From contig JAYTOP010000060.1 of NCBI GenBank assembly GCA_043747745.1, forward strand, positions 1 to 45,216: a stretch of 45,216 bases of DNA, given 5' to 3'. A program made the position numbers and the translations under genes. The DNA is from SZAS-103 sp043747745 (GTDB lineage Bacteria; Pseudomonadota; Gammaproteobacteria; Xanthomonadales; Xanthomonadaceae). Positions 16,489-25,306 of the stretch are shown piece after piece (position 1 is the first letter of the stretch; each line of letters opens with the position of its first letter). Under the pieces are notes generated by a model that had not been told where the DNA came from, searched no databases, and saw nothing but the letters and a program-made list of their open reading frames with translations.

Positions 16489-17132
16489 ATCCACAAAACG
16501 CACCGCTGCGGATCGCACTGGCTGACGACCAGTCGCTGGTGCGTGCCGGCCTCAAGGCGTTGCTGGAAGCGTCTGGCAACGTGAACGTGGTGTGCGAAGC
16601 CGCCGACGGTGCGGCGTTGCTGGCCGCGCTGGCCGACCATGTCGTGGATGTCGTGGTCTCGGATATCCGCATGCCCGGGCTGGACGGATTCGGCGCGTTG
16701 CGACAGCTGCGTGCAGGGGGCAGCGCACTGCCGGTCCTGCTGCTGACCACGTTCGACGACGCCGACCTGCTGCTCGAAGCAGTGCAGTCCGGCGCGCAGG
16801 GGTTCCTGCTCAAGGACGCCTCGCCGGAAGACCTGACCGACGCAATTGCACGGCTCGCGCGCGGCCAAACCTTGTTGCAGCCGGTCGCGAGCGACGGCGT
16901 GCGCGAACGCTATCGCTACCACGCTGTCGACGCCCCGACCGAATTGTTCAGCGAGCGCGAACTCGCCGTGCTGCGGCTGCTGGCCGGTGGCTACTCCAAC
17001 AAGGAAATCGGGCGCAGCCTGTTCCTCGCCGAGGGCACCGTGAAGAACTACGTGTCCGACATCCTCGAAAAGCTCGGCACCCGCGACCGCACCCGCGCCG
17101 TCCTCAAGGCGATCACCCTGCGGATCATCTGA
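16485..17132 (+). CDS. LuxR-family response regulator
   Basis: A 215-residue regulator. The receiver domain holds the acidic pocket ALADDQ, the phosphoacceptor Asp60 in VVSDIRMPGLDGFG, the Thr of LLTTFDD and the Lys of LLKDASPEDL. The C-terminal LuxR/GerE helix-turn-helix is FSERELAVLRLLAGGYSNKEIG followed by LAEGTVKNYVSDILEKLGTRDRTRAV. Translation is coupled to the kinase by a 4-base overlap. An earlier in-frame start six codons upstream would lie inside the kinase gene and is unlikely. Target promoters are unknown. The divergent membrane-protein pair is the nearest candidate. Confidence 0.94.
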   Translation: MNPQNAPLRIALADDQSLVRAGLKALLEASGNVNVVCEAADGAALLAALADHVVDVVVSDIRMPGLDGFGALRQLRAGGSALPVLLLTTFDDADLLLEAVQSGAQGFLLKDASPEDLTDAIARLARGQTLLQPVASDGVRERYRYHAVDAPTELFSERELAVLRLLAGGYSNKEIGRSLFLAEGTVKNYVSDILEKLGTRDRTRAVLKAITLRII

Positions 17133-17192
17133 GACCGGGCCAGCGCCGCCAGAGCGCCGTACAATGCGGCCTTCCTTGCAGTCGAGTCCGCC

Positions 17193-18221
17193 ATGAACCG
17201 CATGTCGCTTACCCGTTACCTGATCGAGGAACAGCAAGGCGGCCGCATCAATGCCGACCTGCGCCTGCTGATCGAAGTCGTCGCCCGCGCCTGCAAGATG
17301 ATCTCGATCGCGGTCGGCAAAGGCGATCTCGGCGGCGTGCTTGGCGATGCGGGCACACCCGGCTCGGCGAGCATGAATATCCAGGGCGAGGCGCAGAAGA
17401 AGCTAGACGTGCTGTCGAACGAAATCCTGCTCGAAGCCAACGCCTGGGGCGGGCATCTGGCCGCGTGCGCGTCCGAGGAGATGGAGCACAGCCAGCCGAT
17501 CCCGGACATGTATCCGCGCGGCAATTACCTGTTGGTGTTCGACCCGCTCGATGGCAGCTCGAACATCGATGTGAACATCTCGGTCGGCACGATCTTCTCG
17601 GTGCTGCGCTGCCCGGAGGGCGTGGCCACCGCAGGCGACGAACATTTCCTGCAGCCCGGTCGTGAGCAGGTCGCCGCCGGCTACGCGGCCTACGGGCCAA
17701 GCACGATGCTGGTGCTCACCGTCGGCCACGGCACCCATGCCTTCACGCTCGATCGCGAACTGGGCACGTTCATCATGACCCGGCGCGATATCCAGATTCC
17801 CGAAGAAACCCAGGAATTCGCCGCCAACGTATCGAATCAGCGCCGCTGGGAGGCACCCATGCAGCGCTATATCGGCGAGCTGGTGCAAGGCGAGGACGGC
17901 CCGCGCGGCAAGGATTTCAACATGCGCTGGGTCGCCAGCATGGTTGCCGACGTGCACCGCATCCTGACCCGCGGCGGGGTGTTCATTTATCCGCTGGACT
18001 CCAGGATTCGCGAGCAAGGCGGCAAGCTGCGCCTGCTGTACGAGGCCAACCCGATGGCGATGCTGGTTGAACAGGCCGGCGGCGCGGCCAGCACGGGGCG
18101 CGAGCGCATGCTCGACGTACAGCCGACCAAGCTGCACCAGCGCGTGCCTGTGTTCCTGGGATCGAAGCGCGAAGTCGAGCACGTCGTCGCGATCCATCGC
18201 GAACACGACGCCCGCAACTGA
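17193..18221 (+). CDS. fbp: Class I fructose-1,6-bisphosphatase
   Basis: Fbp removes the 1-phosphate of fructose 1,6-bisphosphate in gluconeogenesis. The metal-binding motif VFDPLDGSSNIDVN and the upstream SEEMEH segment identify the class I enzyme. PLDSRIREQGGKLRLLYEANPMAMLVEQAGG is the conserved active-site C-terminal block (two adjacent parts). At 342 residues the length is normal. The start is ATG 17193. A TACAAT hexamer at 17160-17165 could be a -10 element, but no good -35 is seen. It follows the response regulator gene by 60 bases. Confidence 0.96.
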   Translation: MNRMSLTRYLIEEQQGGRINADLRLLIEVVARACKMISIAVGKGDLGGVLGDAGTPGSASMNIQGEAQKKLDVLSNEILLEANAWGGHLAACASEEMEHSQPIPDMYPRGNYLLVFDPLDGSSNIDVNISVGTIFSVLRCPEGVATAGDEHFLQPGREQVAAGYAAYGPSTMLVLTVGHGTHAFTLDRELGTFIMTRRDIQIPEETQEFAANVSNQRRWEAPMQRYIGELVQGEDGPRGKDFNMRWVASMVADVHRILTRGGVFIYPLDSRIREQGGKLRLLYEANPMAMLVEQAGGAASTGRERMLDVQPTKLHQRVPVFLGSKREVEHVVAIHREHDARN

Positions 18222-18279
18222 GCGACCGCAACCAGATCCCGACGCATCCACCGCGCCGGCTTCTGCCAGAATCAACCGG

Positions 18280-19698
18280 ATGCATCTTCCGTTCACCCTG
18301 CCGCAACACCTGCTGCCGCTGCTGGCGGCCGGATGGCTGTGTTACCTCGTCGTCCTGACGGTGTGGATCGTGTTGCAACAGCGCGAGCCGGTCGCCACGC
18401 TGAGCTGGCTGCTCGCGCTCGCGACACTGCCCTACATCGGCTTTCTGATCTATTACGCGTTCGGGCCTCAGCGGATCAAGCGGCAGGGTCGTCGGCGCCA
18501 GCGCAGCCAGCAGGCGCTTGCTGGATTCCAGCGCGGCGTGACGACCTCCGACGGGATTGCCCTCGGCCGGGTCGGCGCGGCGACCACCGGCTACCCCATG
18601 CGCACGAGCACCAAGGTGGATCTGCTGGTCGACGGCGCTGCGACCTACGACGCGATCATCGCCGCGATCGCGGCGGCGCAACGGCATGTGCACGTCGAGT
18701 ACTACATCTTCGTCGGCGATCGCAGCGGCACACGCATCCGCGATGCGCTGATCGAACGGGCGCAGGCGGGGGTGCCGGTCCGGCTGCTGCTCGACGGGGT
18801 CGGGTCGGGAAGGCTCAGGAATGCATTCCTCGCGCCGCTCCTCGAAGCCGGCGTCGAGCTTGCGTGGTTCCATCCCGTGCGTTGGTGGCTGACCCCATTC
18901 CTGCGACCCAAGCTCAACCTGCGTACCCACCGCAAGATCGTGGTCTGCGACGGGCTGGTCGGGTTTACCGGAGGCATCAATGTCACCGACGACGAGAACG
19001 AACGCCTGAATCCCGCTGCCTACCACGACCTGCATCTGCGCTTTGAAGGCGAATCGGTGTGCTGGCTGCAGACCGCGTGGCTGGAGGACTGGCATTACGC
19101 CACCGACCAGAACCTGAGCGAATCCGACGTCTTCGTGCCGGCAGACGAAGGCGCGATCTGCACCCAGATCCTGCCGTCCGGCCCGGACAATCCGTGGGAG
19201 CCGATCCATCGCGTCTACGTCGAGGCGATTCACCGCGCGGAACGCCGGGTGTGGCTCGCGACGGCGTATTTCGTGCCGAGCCAAGCCGCTTTGTTTGCGC
19301 TCGGCGGCGCGGCGATGCGCGGTCTCGACGTGCGGCTCCTGCTGCCCGCGCGCAGCGATTCAAAGCTGGCCGACGCCTCGGCGCGCTCGTATTTTGAGCG
19401 GTTGCAAAAGGCCGGCGTGCGAATCTTTCTGTACGGCCCGCGCATGCCGCACAGCAAAGCGTTGCTAGTGGACGATGGACTCGCGGTGATCGGCAGCGCC
19501 AATTTCGACTCGCGCAGCTTTCGGTTGAATTTCGAATTGTCGGTGTTGTTCTGCGACCAAGGCGTCGCGACCGACCTGGAGCGCATCCTGAGCGCAGACT
19601 TGGCCGTCGCACACGAAGTCCCCAAGCCGCCGCCGAAGCCCTCGTTCCTGCAGCGGCTCGGAGAGGCAATCGCTCGGCTGTTCACGCCGATCCTCTGA
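18280..19698 (+). CDS. cls: Cardiolipin synthase (phospholipase D family)
   Basis: This 472-residue membrane enzyme joins two phosphatidylglycerol molecules to make cardiolipin. Two N-terminal hydrophobic helices (LLPLLAAGWLCYLVVLTVWI and LALATLPYIGFLIYYAFGP) anchor it. Two HKD catalytic motifs are complete: THRKIVVCDG with GFTGGINV, and PHSKALLVDDG with IGSANFDSRSF. HVEYYIF is also typical. The ATG at 18280 gives the usual double-helix N-terminus. The length matches ClsA-type enzymes (about 480 residues). It follows fbp by 58 bases on the same strand. Confidence 0.93.
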   Translation: MHLPFTLPQHLLPLLAAGWLCYLVVLTVWIVLQQREPVATLSWLLALATLPYIGFLIYYAFGPQRIKRQGRRRQRSQQALAGFQRGVTTSDGIALGRVGAATTGYPMRTSTKVDLLVDGAATYDAIIAAIAAAQRHVHVEYYIFVGDRSGTRIRDALIERAQAGVPVRLLLDGVGSGRLRNAFLAPLLEAGVELAWFHPVRWWLTPFLRPKLNLRTHRKIVVCDGLVGFTGGINVTDDENERLNPAAYHDLHLRFEGESVCWLQTAWLEDWHYATDQNLSESDVFVPADEGAICTQILPSGPDNPWEPIHRVYVEAIHRAERRVWLATAYFVPSQAALFALGGAAMRGLDVRLLLPARSDSKLADASARSYFERLQKAGVRIFLYGPRMPHSKALLVDDGLAVIGSANFDSRSFRLNFELSVLFCDQGVATDLERILSADLAVAHEVPKPPPKPSFLQRLGEAIARLFTPIL

Positions 19699-19757
19699 AC
19701 TGCCGAACGCGAACGGATCAGCTAGACTGCGCGCGTCTGACCACGCGAAGACGAACC

Positions 19758-20042
19758 ATGCCCTGGATCCTGTTTCTGCTTGCGTTCGGGTGTTTTGCAG
19801 CCCTGTGCCTCACGAAATCTTTCGCACTTGGCGTCCTGTGCATGCTGCTTGCATTGGTCTTCGTGGTCGCCGCCACCCTGCAATTGCTGTCGGCGCGGAT
19901 CGGCAATGCAACCCGCCACGTGAACATACTGTCGCCGGAAGAATTGCGAGTACTGCGCGAGCAGGCGCAGGTTGAACGCATGCGCACGGAAGGCAGCCAA
20001 CCGGCTGGAACTGACACGTCGCCGCCATCGGCCTCCGCATAG
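19758..20042 (+). CDS. Small two-helix membrane protein
   Basis: A 94-residue protein with two hydrophobic helices (ILFLLAFGCFAALCL and GVLCMLLALVFVVAATLQLL). A cytoplasmic-looking, Glu/Arg-rich region (SPEELRVLREQAQVERMR) and a Ser/Pro tail follow. I do not recognise a family. It lies between cls and the GlsB-like gene on the same strand, with 59 and 71 bases to its neighbours, so it may belong to a stress/envelope cluster. Confidence 0.7.
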   Translation: MPWILFLLAFGCFAALCLTKSFALGVLCMLLALVFVVAATLQLLSARIGNATRHVNILSPEELRVLREQAQVERMRTEGSQPAGTDTSPPSASA

Positions 20043-20113
20043 GCCGTGCTAGGATCGGCCGGGGTCGCGTACAGACCGGCCCTATCACCATAACGGACGT
20101 GGAGGAAAGGCAT

Positions 20114-20374
20114 ATGACTGCTCAAGGTCTCATCATCATCCTGCTGATTGGCGGCATCGCTGGCTGGCTGGCCGGTGTCGTGGTGCGCGGTTTCGGGTTC
20201 GGCATCCTCGGCAATATCGTCGTCGGCATCGTGGGCGCTTTCCTCGGAAGCTGGCTGTTTCCGAGACTGGGCCTTAACCTCAATCTCGGCGGCGGCTGGA
20301 TCGGTTCGATCCTGTTCGCCTTTCTCGGCGCGGTCATCCTGCTGTTGCTGATCCGCTTGATCAAACGCGTTTAG
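20114..20374 (+). CDS. GlsB/YeaQ/YmgE family membrane protein
   Basis: An 86-residue, highly hydrophobic protein with three helices and glycine zippers (GGIAGWLAGVVVRGFGFGILGN, NIVVGIVGAFLGSWLF). This is the layout of the transglycosylase-associated GlsB/YeaQ/YmgE family linked to stress responses. A strong ribosome-binding site GGAGGAAAGG (20101-20110) precedes the ATG at 20114. No enzymatic activity is established for the family. Confidence 0.9.
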   Translation: MTAQGLIIILLIGGIAGWLAGVVVRGFGFGILGNIVVGIVGAFLGSWLFPRLGLNLNLGGGWIGSILFAFLGAVILLLLIRLIKRV

Positions 20375-20464
20375 CCGCTGCATCACAGTTGAGTACGGCG
20401 GCCGCGTGCCGCCGTACCTGATTCAGAACTTGGTTCGCCGTCCCGTTTCCGGGTCACGGGTTGG

Positions 20465-23338
20465 CTATTCGGTGGCGACCTCGACCCGATTGCGACCACG
20501 CCGCTTGGCTTCGTAAAGCATCTGGTCGGCTGCACGCAGCAAGGATTCGGGGCTGTCGTCCTGACGCGGGACGCGAGCGGCGACACCAATGCTGACGGTC
20601 ACTGCCGCCTGGCCACCATCGAACGACCGACGCAGGCTTTCGGCGCGCCGTTGCGCTGCGTCAAGTGCTATGCCCGGCAGCAGCAGGCAGAATTCCTCGC
20701 CGCCATAACGTGCCAGCAGCTCGCGTTGCGGCTCCAGTCCGACAGCCAGACGGTCGGCAACGTCCTTGAGCACAGCATCGCCAGCGACGTGCCCGTGACG
20801 ATCGTTGTATTGCTTGAAACGATCGACATCGATCATCAGCAGTGCGATCGGTGTGCACTGATCCAGGCAACGCCTCCATTCGCGCTGCAAGCCGGACTCC
20901 AACGCGCGCCGATTGGCCGCCCCGGTCAAGCTGTCTTCTGTCGCCAGCTCCTCAAGTTTGCGATTGGCGACTTCCAGCTCGACCGTCCGCTCGGCGATTT
21001 TCGTTTCCAGCTGTTGCTGACGCTCGGCGTAGCGCTGAGCCTGCCGACGTTCGCGCCAGCGGATGAGCAACAGCAGCGCGATCAATGCTGCCAGCGCAGC
21101 AAGCAATCGGACCAGGGTGATCTGGTACCAGCGTGGCGCAATCGAGAACGCATAGCGCAACGGTTGCACGTCGCGTCCACTGGGTGTGCGCGCCTGCACG
21201 TCGATGGCGTAACCGCCGGGTTGATCCAGGCCGGTGAGCGAGATGGTGGCCTGCTCGCGCCAGTCGGTGAACGTGTCGATCAGGCCAGGCACGCGATAGC
21301 GATACTCCACGCCGGGCTCGGCGGTGAACACCCCGAACCGCAGGTTGAGCGACTGGTCGTGCTTGAACTCCTCTCCGTCCGGCCCCGAGATCGCCAGGTG
21401 TTCCACGCGCCCGCCAGCGTCGGTACGGTCAACCTCCGTGAGTCGCACGACCAATGGCCGCGCGGATGCGGCGGGTTTGGCATCGGGGCGATATTGCAGC
21501 AACGCGCGCCACGCACTGAGTCGGAGGACGCCATCGCTGCCGTAACGCAGAACGCTTTGCGACGCGGGCGGCAATGCGCCGAAATCTTCGCGTCTCCAGT
21601 TGCCGTCGTTACCGCGTCGGTACAGCTTGCTGCCGGTATAGGCGAACACACCGACCGGCGTCTCCAGCACCTGGAACGCATTCGGGCTTTGCATGTAGGA
21701 GAACGGCGGCCCCGCAAACGGCACGAATACGCGACCGTCGAAGCGATAAGCATCGGTTCCCAGGCCGACGTAAACCGCACCAGCGAACGCGTAAACCTGC
21801 GCCGCCCGATTCGGATCCGCCACATGTCCAGGCGCATTGAGAGCAAAGCGTTCGCGTTTCAGCACGCGCGCGTTTGCGGTGTCGATCCGCCAGCGCTCGG
21901 GCAGGCCGCGCGTATTGTTGACCCAGATCACACCCGCTGCGATCTCGATCACCGTCTGCGTCGCCAGCTCGGGTGCCGCCAGCAGCGCAGCAACCGTCCA
22001 TCGATGGTCTTTCCGGCGCAGCACGAACACGCCCTCATCGCCCGCCGCATAAGCCAGATCGTGGTCGTAATGCGACAGCACGATCGCATACGTCGGCTGC
22101 TCGTGGTGTACCAACGGGGTCATGCGCCCATCGTCGGCGAGCAGGTCGATGCCGTCGCCCTGTGCAATAAGCAAGCCGTCCTCGGTGCTGGTGAGGCCGA
22201 AAATCTGGTTCTTGTTCTCCGCAGCGATCCACTCGGTTTGGCGGGTGCCGTTGAGATCGCTCATCCGCACCAGTCCCCGCGACCCCACCGACAGCCACAA
22301 TGCGTCGCGATGGAATTCGCAGTCTCCTATCACACCACCCAGATCGCTCATGTCGATCCGGGTCCATGGCGATGGCAACTGCAGCCGTATCAGTTCATCC
22401 TCACTGCTGGCCCACAGACCGTTGTCGGCGTCGTACTCCAGACTGCCGATGCTGTTGCGCGCGATCTTGTGTTGCGACAGCAGATGCGCGCCGGCGTCGT
22501 ATTCCAGCAAATCGCCGGTGTTGGTGCCGACAACGAAGCTGCCATTGGGCAATCCGCGGACGCTCTCGAAAATGCCTGCGGCAGGCGGCATCGGAGGCAC
22601 GTCGATCGCGCTCACCTGATCGTCGCGCAGGCGAAAGAAACCGTTGACCGATACGATCAATGCGCTGGCGCCCTGATCGAGCAGTTCTGCGCCGCGATGC
22701 TCGCGCATCAACGCGCCACCCGCCAACGGCAGCATCCGGCCATGGTCGAAGCGTTGCAGCCCGTTGGCCTTGCTCTGGTTATACAAGTTGCCATGCCAGG
22801 CGCTGAAGCCGCCTTCGCTTTCGGACAGCGGCCACTGCTGGTGATGGCCGTCGAAACGATAAAAGAGCAGACGCTGCTGTGCGCGAAAATATACGCCGTC
22901 TGCGACCGGAATCACCTGCCAGAGCCAGCCCAGCGAGCGGTCCGCGCCCTTGAGGCCGAAGGCGTCGCGGAGGTCGTGATAGACCGCGCGACCGTCTGTT
23001 GCTGTGTCGATCATGCCGAAACTGTCGTAACCGGCCAGATAGACACGGCCATCACGACCACGCGCCAGCGATCCCGCCGCCATGCCGCCAGGCAGCGGAA
23101 TCGTCTGCCATTCGTGGCCCTGCATGCGCAGCAAGCCATCGTTGTTGCCGACATAGATGCGTCCGTCGGCATCGCTGGTCAACCCGAACAGGTACGGGGT
23201 TGCCTTGAAGTCGGCGGGCGTGAACCGTTGCAGCAAGGGCTCGCCCGCCAGCGTCCACGCCGATGCACACACACAAAGGCACCAACAGCACGCCGCCAGT
23301 GCCAGCCACCGCAAGGTCGCGTCGAAGGTCTTCGCCAT
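20465..23338 (-). CDS. Beta-propeller sensor diguanylate cyclase (GGDEF)
   Basis: A 957-residue sensor enzyme. A signal peptide (LALAACCWCLCVCASAWT) leads to a long periplasmic region of Reg_prop-like beta-propeller repeats (LFGLTSDADGRIYVGNNDGL, LGWLWQVIP and later copies). A Y_Y_Y-type domain (VEYRYRVPGLIDTFTDW) follows, then one membrane helix (LLAALAALIALLLLIRW), a short coiled coil and a GGDEF domain. The active site is RYGGEEFCLLLPG, with TEDSLTGAANRRALE at its start, so it should make cyclic di-GMP. The RxxD inhibitory site expected just upstream is replaced (PQRE), so product inhibition is probably missing. ATG 23338 is preferred because the signal peptide follows it directly. It diverges from pdxJ. 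Confidence 0.9.
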   Translation of the reverse strand: MAKTFDATLRWLALAACCWCLCVCASAWTLAGEPLLQRFTPADFKATPYLFGLTSDADGRIYVGNNDGLLRMQGHEWQTIPLPGGMAAGSLARGRDGRVYLAGYDSFGMIDTATDGRAVYHDLRDAFGLKGADRSLGWLWQVIPVADGVYFRAQQRLLFYRFDGHHQQWPLSESEGGFSAWHGNLYNQSKANGLQRFDHGRMLPLAGGALMREHRGAELLDQGASALIVSVNGFFRLRDDQVSAIDVPPMPPAAGIFESVRGLPNGSFVVGTNTGDLLEYDAGAHLLSQHKIARNSIGSLEYDADNGLWASSEDELIRLQLPSPWTRIDMSDLGGVIGDCEFHRDALWLSVGSRGLVRMSDLNGTRQTEWIAAENKNQIFGLTSTEDGLLIAQGDGIDLLADDGRMTPLVHHEQPTYAIVLSHYDHDLAYAAGDEGVFVLRRKDHRWTVAALLAAPELATQTVIEIAAGVIWVNNTRGLPERWRIDTANARVLKRERFALNAPGHVADPNRAAQVYAFAGAVYVGLGTDAYRFDGRVFVPFAGPPFSYMQSPNAFQVLETPVGVFAYTGSKLYRRGNDGNWRREDFGALPPASQSVLRYGSDGVLRLSAWRALLQYRPDAKPAASARPLVVRLTEVDRTDAGGRVEHLAISGPDGEEFKHDQSLNLRFGVFTAEPGVEYRYRVPGLIDTFTDWREQATISLTGLDQPGGYAIDVQARTPSGRDVQPLRYAFSIAPRWYQITLVRLLAALAALIALLLLIRWRERRQAQRYAERQQQLETKIAERTVELEVANRKLEELATEDSLTGAANRRALESGLQREWRRCLDQCTPIALLMIDVDRFKQYNDRHGHVAGDAVLKDVADRLAVGLEPQRELLARYGGEEFCLLLPGIALDAAQRRAESLRRSFDGGQAAVTVSIGVAARVPRQDDSPESLLRAADQMLYEAKRRGRNRVEVATE

Positions 23339-23504
23339 TCCCACAGTATGAACGCCGCAGCCGCTTGGTTGTAGGGCGTTCGTCACTGTATGGCCGCCGC
23401 CACGGCTGTTGAATGGCCCAGACGAATTGTCGAAGAACGCAAAAAACCCGGCGGATGCCAGCTCGCGACTACCGCAGCGTGCGCACTCGGCTTAGGCTAT
23501 CGCG

Positions 23505-24272
23505 ATGCATACGACATCCACGTTACTCAGCGTCAACCTCAACAAGATTGCCGTGCTGCGCAACTCGCGTGGCGGCGAACGGCCCGATCTGCGCAGCGCT
23601 GCCGAGGCGGTGATAGCAGCCGGTTGCGGCGGCATCACCGTACATCCGCGTCCGGATCAGCGCCATATCCGGCCGGACGACGTGCTGTTGCTGGGCGAAC
23701 TGTGTCGCGGCCGCGTGGAGTTCAACATCGAGGGCAACCCGTTCGCACCTGCGCGCGACGACTACCCGGGGCTGCTCGCGCTCGCCGAACGCACCCGTCC
23801 GACACAAGTGACGCTGGTGCCCGATGGCGACGGCCAGCTGACCTCCGACCACGGCTTCGATCTGGCTCGCGATGCGGAACGTCTTGCTCCACTGGTACAC
23901 GCATTCACCGCGCTCGGTTGCCGCGTGTCCCTGTTCATGGATTGCGACGCGACGGCCCTGGAATGCGCGGCGCAGATCGGCGCGGCGCGTATCGAGCTTT
24001 ACACCGGGCCGTATGCGCAGGCCCACGCCGCTGGCGATCCGTCGCGAGAACTGGGCAAATGCGTCGAGGCCACTCGGCGTGCGCATGCGGTCGGGTTGGG
24101 AGTCAATGCCGGGCACGATCTGGACCAGGCCAATCTCGGCGCGTTGCTGCGCGCTGCACCGGCAATTTGCGAGGTGTCGATCGGCCATGCGCTGATTGGC
24201 GAGGCGCTCTACGCGGGGTTGAGCGCAACGGTCGCAACTTACCGGCGGATCATCGCCGAGGCCCATGCCTGA
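23505..24272 (+). CDS. pdxJ: Pyridoxine 5'-phosphate synthase, N-K variant
   Basis: PdxJ condenses 3-amino-2-oxopropyl phosphate with deoxyxylulose 5-phosphate to form the vitamin B6 ring. Conserved parts are ITVHPRPDQRHIRPDDV (catalytic histidines), VEFNIEGNP (catalytic Glu), TQVTLVPDG, ELYTGPYA, VNAGHDLDQANL and EVSIGHALIGEAL. At the N-terminus the usual Asp-His of the VN-DH-IATLRN segment is Asn-Lys (SVNLNKIAVLRNSRGG), as in the alternative subfamily common in Bacteroidetes and some proteobacteria. The length of 255 residues is normal. The start is ATG 23505. Its position next to the exbD genes matches Xanthomonas gene order. Confidence 0.92.
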   Translation: MHTTSTLLSVNLNKIAVLRNSRGGERPDLRSAAEAVIAAGCGGITVHPRPDQRHIRPDDVLLLGELCRGRVEFNIEGNPFAPARDDYPGLLALAERTRPTQVTLVPDGDGQLTSDHGFDLARDAERLAPLVHAFTALGCRVSLFMDCDATALECAAQIGAARIELYTGPYAQAHAAGDPSRELGKCVEATRRAHAVGLGVNAGHDLDQANLGALLRAAPAICEVSIGHALIGEALYAGLSATVATYRRIIAEAHA

Positions 24273-24320
24273 GCCGCTGCAAATCCCGCGCAACTCTGGA
24301 TACGCAAAGCGATGGATCGC

Positions 24321-24743
24321 TTATCGCTGGCCGTTATCCACAAAGCCGATCTTGATCAGACCCGCGTTTTTGGCTGTAGCCAGCACCTTGGCCAAGGTGT
24401 CGTACTGCGAATCCTTGTCGGCATCGATCTCGATCACCGGCTGCTTCAAGGAGTCAGGGTAGCGTTCGGCCTCGACTTTCATCGTGTCGTGCAGCGCGCT
24501 CATCGGCAGTTCGCTTCCGTTCCAGGCGATCTGGCCGGCGGCGTCGATCCTCAGCCTGATCGGGGCTGGCGGCGGCGGCGGTGAAAAGACGTTGCGTTGT
24601 GGCAGGTCGATGCCGATCGGATATGTCCGCAGCGGCATCGTCACCATGAAGATGATCAGGAGCACCAGCATCACGTCTACCAATGGCGTGATGTTCATGT
24701 CGGCCATCCGACTGCCGCCGCCGTTGTAGCTGCTGAAAGCCAT
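24321..24743 (-). CDS. exbD: ExbD/TolR family protein, third copy
   Basis: A 140-residue inner-membrane component of the TonB energy-transducing complex. One helix carries the essential aspartate (NITPLVDVMLVLLIIFMVTM) and is followed by a periplasmic domain with a PPPPPAP stretch. Its C-terminal 60 residues are nearly the same as those of the neighbouring copy (LKQPVI-ID-DKD-QYD, AKNAGLIKIGFVDNGQR), which indicates a tandem duplication. It is separated from that copy by 121 bases containing an intrinsic terminator, so it may need its own promoter (possible TTCCCA-17-TATGGT after the terminator). It is convergent with pdxJ. Confidence 0.92.
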   Translation of the reverse strand: MAFSSYNGGGSRMADMNITPLVDVMLVLLIIFMVTMPLRTYPIGIDLPQRNVFSPPPPPAPIRLRIDAAGQIAWNGSELPMSALHDTMKVEAERYPDSLKQPVIEIDADKDSQYDTLAKVLATAKNAGLIKIGFVDNGQR

Positions 24744-24819
24744 GGCATCGCCCCCCCGCCGGAAGTTGCATTTACCATAGACCTTTATAGGCCTTGTGGG
24801 AAGTCCCGACAGCACCAGC

Positions 24820-24842
24820 AAAAACGCCGCCCGAAGGCGGCG
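24820..24842 (-). terminator. Intrinsic terminator between exbD copies 2 and 3
   Basis: A perfect 7-bp GC stem (24825-24831 with 24836-24842) and a CGAA loop are followed on the minus strand by five T (24824-24820). Four T also follow on the plus strand, so it could work both ways. It lies 23 bases after the second exbD stop and 77 bases before the third exbD start. Confidence 0.85.
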
Positions 24843-24864
24843 CTTTTGTGGCTGGTAGCGAGTC

Positions 24865-25287
24865 TCAGCGCTGACCGTTGTCGACGAAACCGATCTTGAT
24901 CAGGCCCGCGTTCTTGGCTGCTGCGAGAACCTGTGCCAATGCGTCGTACTGCGCATCCTTGTCGGTATCGATCTGAATCACCGGCTGCTTCAAGGGATCG
25001 GAATAGCGTTCGGCTTCGACCTTCATCACGTCATTCAACGCGGTCATCGGCATCGAGCTGCCATTCCAGGTGATCTGGCCAGCTGCATCGATCCTGAGAT
25101 CGATCGGCTTGACATCATTGGGCGGTGGCGGCTTGAGGGAAGGAACTGGCAGATCCACGCCGATCGGGTACGTCATTGGTGGCATCGTCACCATGAAGAT
25201 GATCAGCAGCACGAGCATCACGTCCACGAGGGGAGTGACGTTCATGTCCACCATCGGACCACCGCTGTTGCCGCTGCTGAATGCCAT
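24865..25287 (-). CDS. exbD: ExbD/TolR family protein, second copy
   Basis: A 140-residue ExbD with the membrane aspartate in NVTPLVDVMLVLLIIFMVTM and a short PPPPN linker before the periplasmic domain. It shares the MAFSS start, the helix and the C-terminal block with the third copy more closely than with the first. It follows the first exbD by 19 bases and is the last gene before a strong terminator. In Xanthomonas the second exbD of this locus is dispensable for iron uptake but matters in other TonB-linked responses. Whether that applies here is inference. Confidence 0.93.
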   Translation of the reverse strand: MAFSSGNSGGPMVDMNVTPLVDVMLVLLIIFMVTMPPMTYPIGVDLPVPSLKPPPPNDVKPIDLRIDAAGQITWNGSSMPMTALNDVMKVEAERYSDPLKQPVIQIDTDKDAQYDALAQVLAAAKNAGLIKIGFVDNGQR

Positions 25288-25306
25288 GGCGTTGTCCTTG
25301 GTTCTC

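Noticed and set aside
20651..23374. A 907-codon open frame on the plus strand opposite the GGDEF gene
   Set aside because: Complementary-frame artefact of the well-supported sensor cyclase, with shadow-like composition and no domains.
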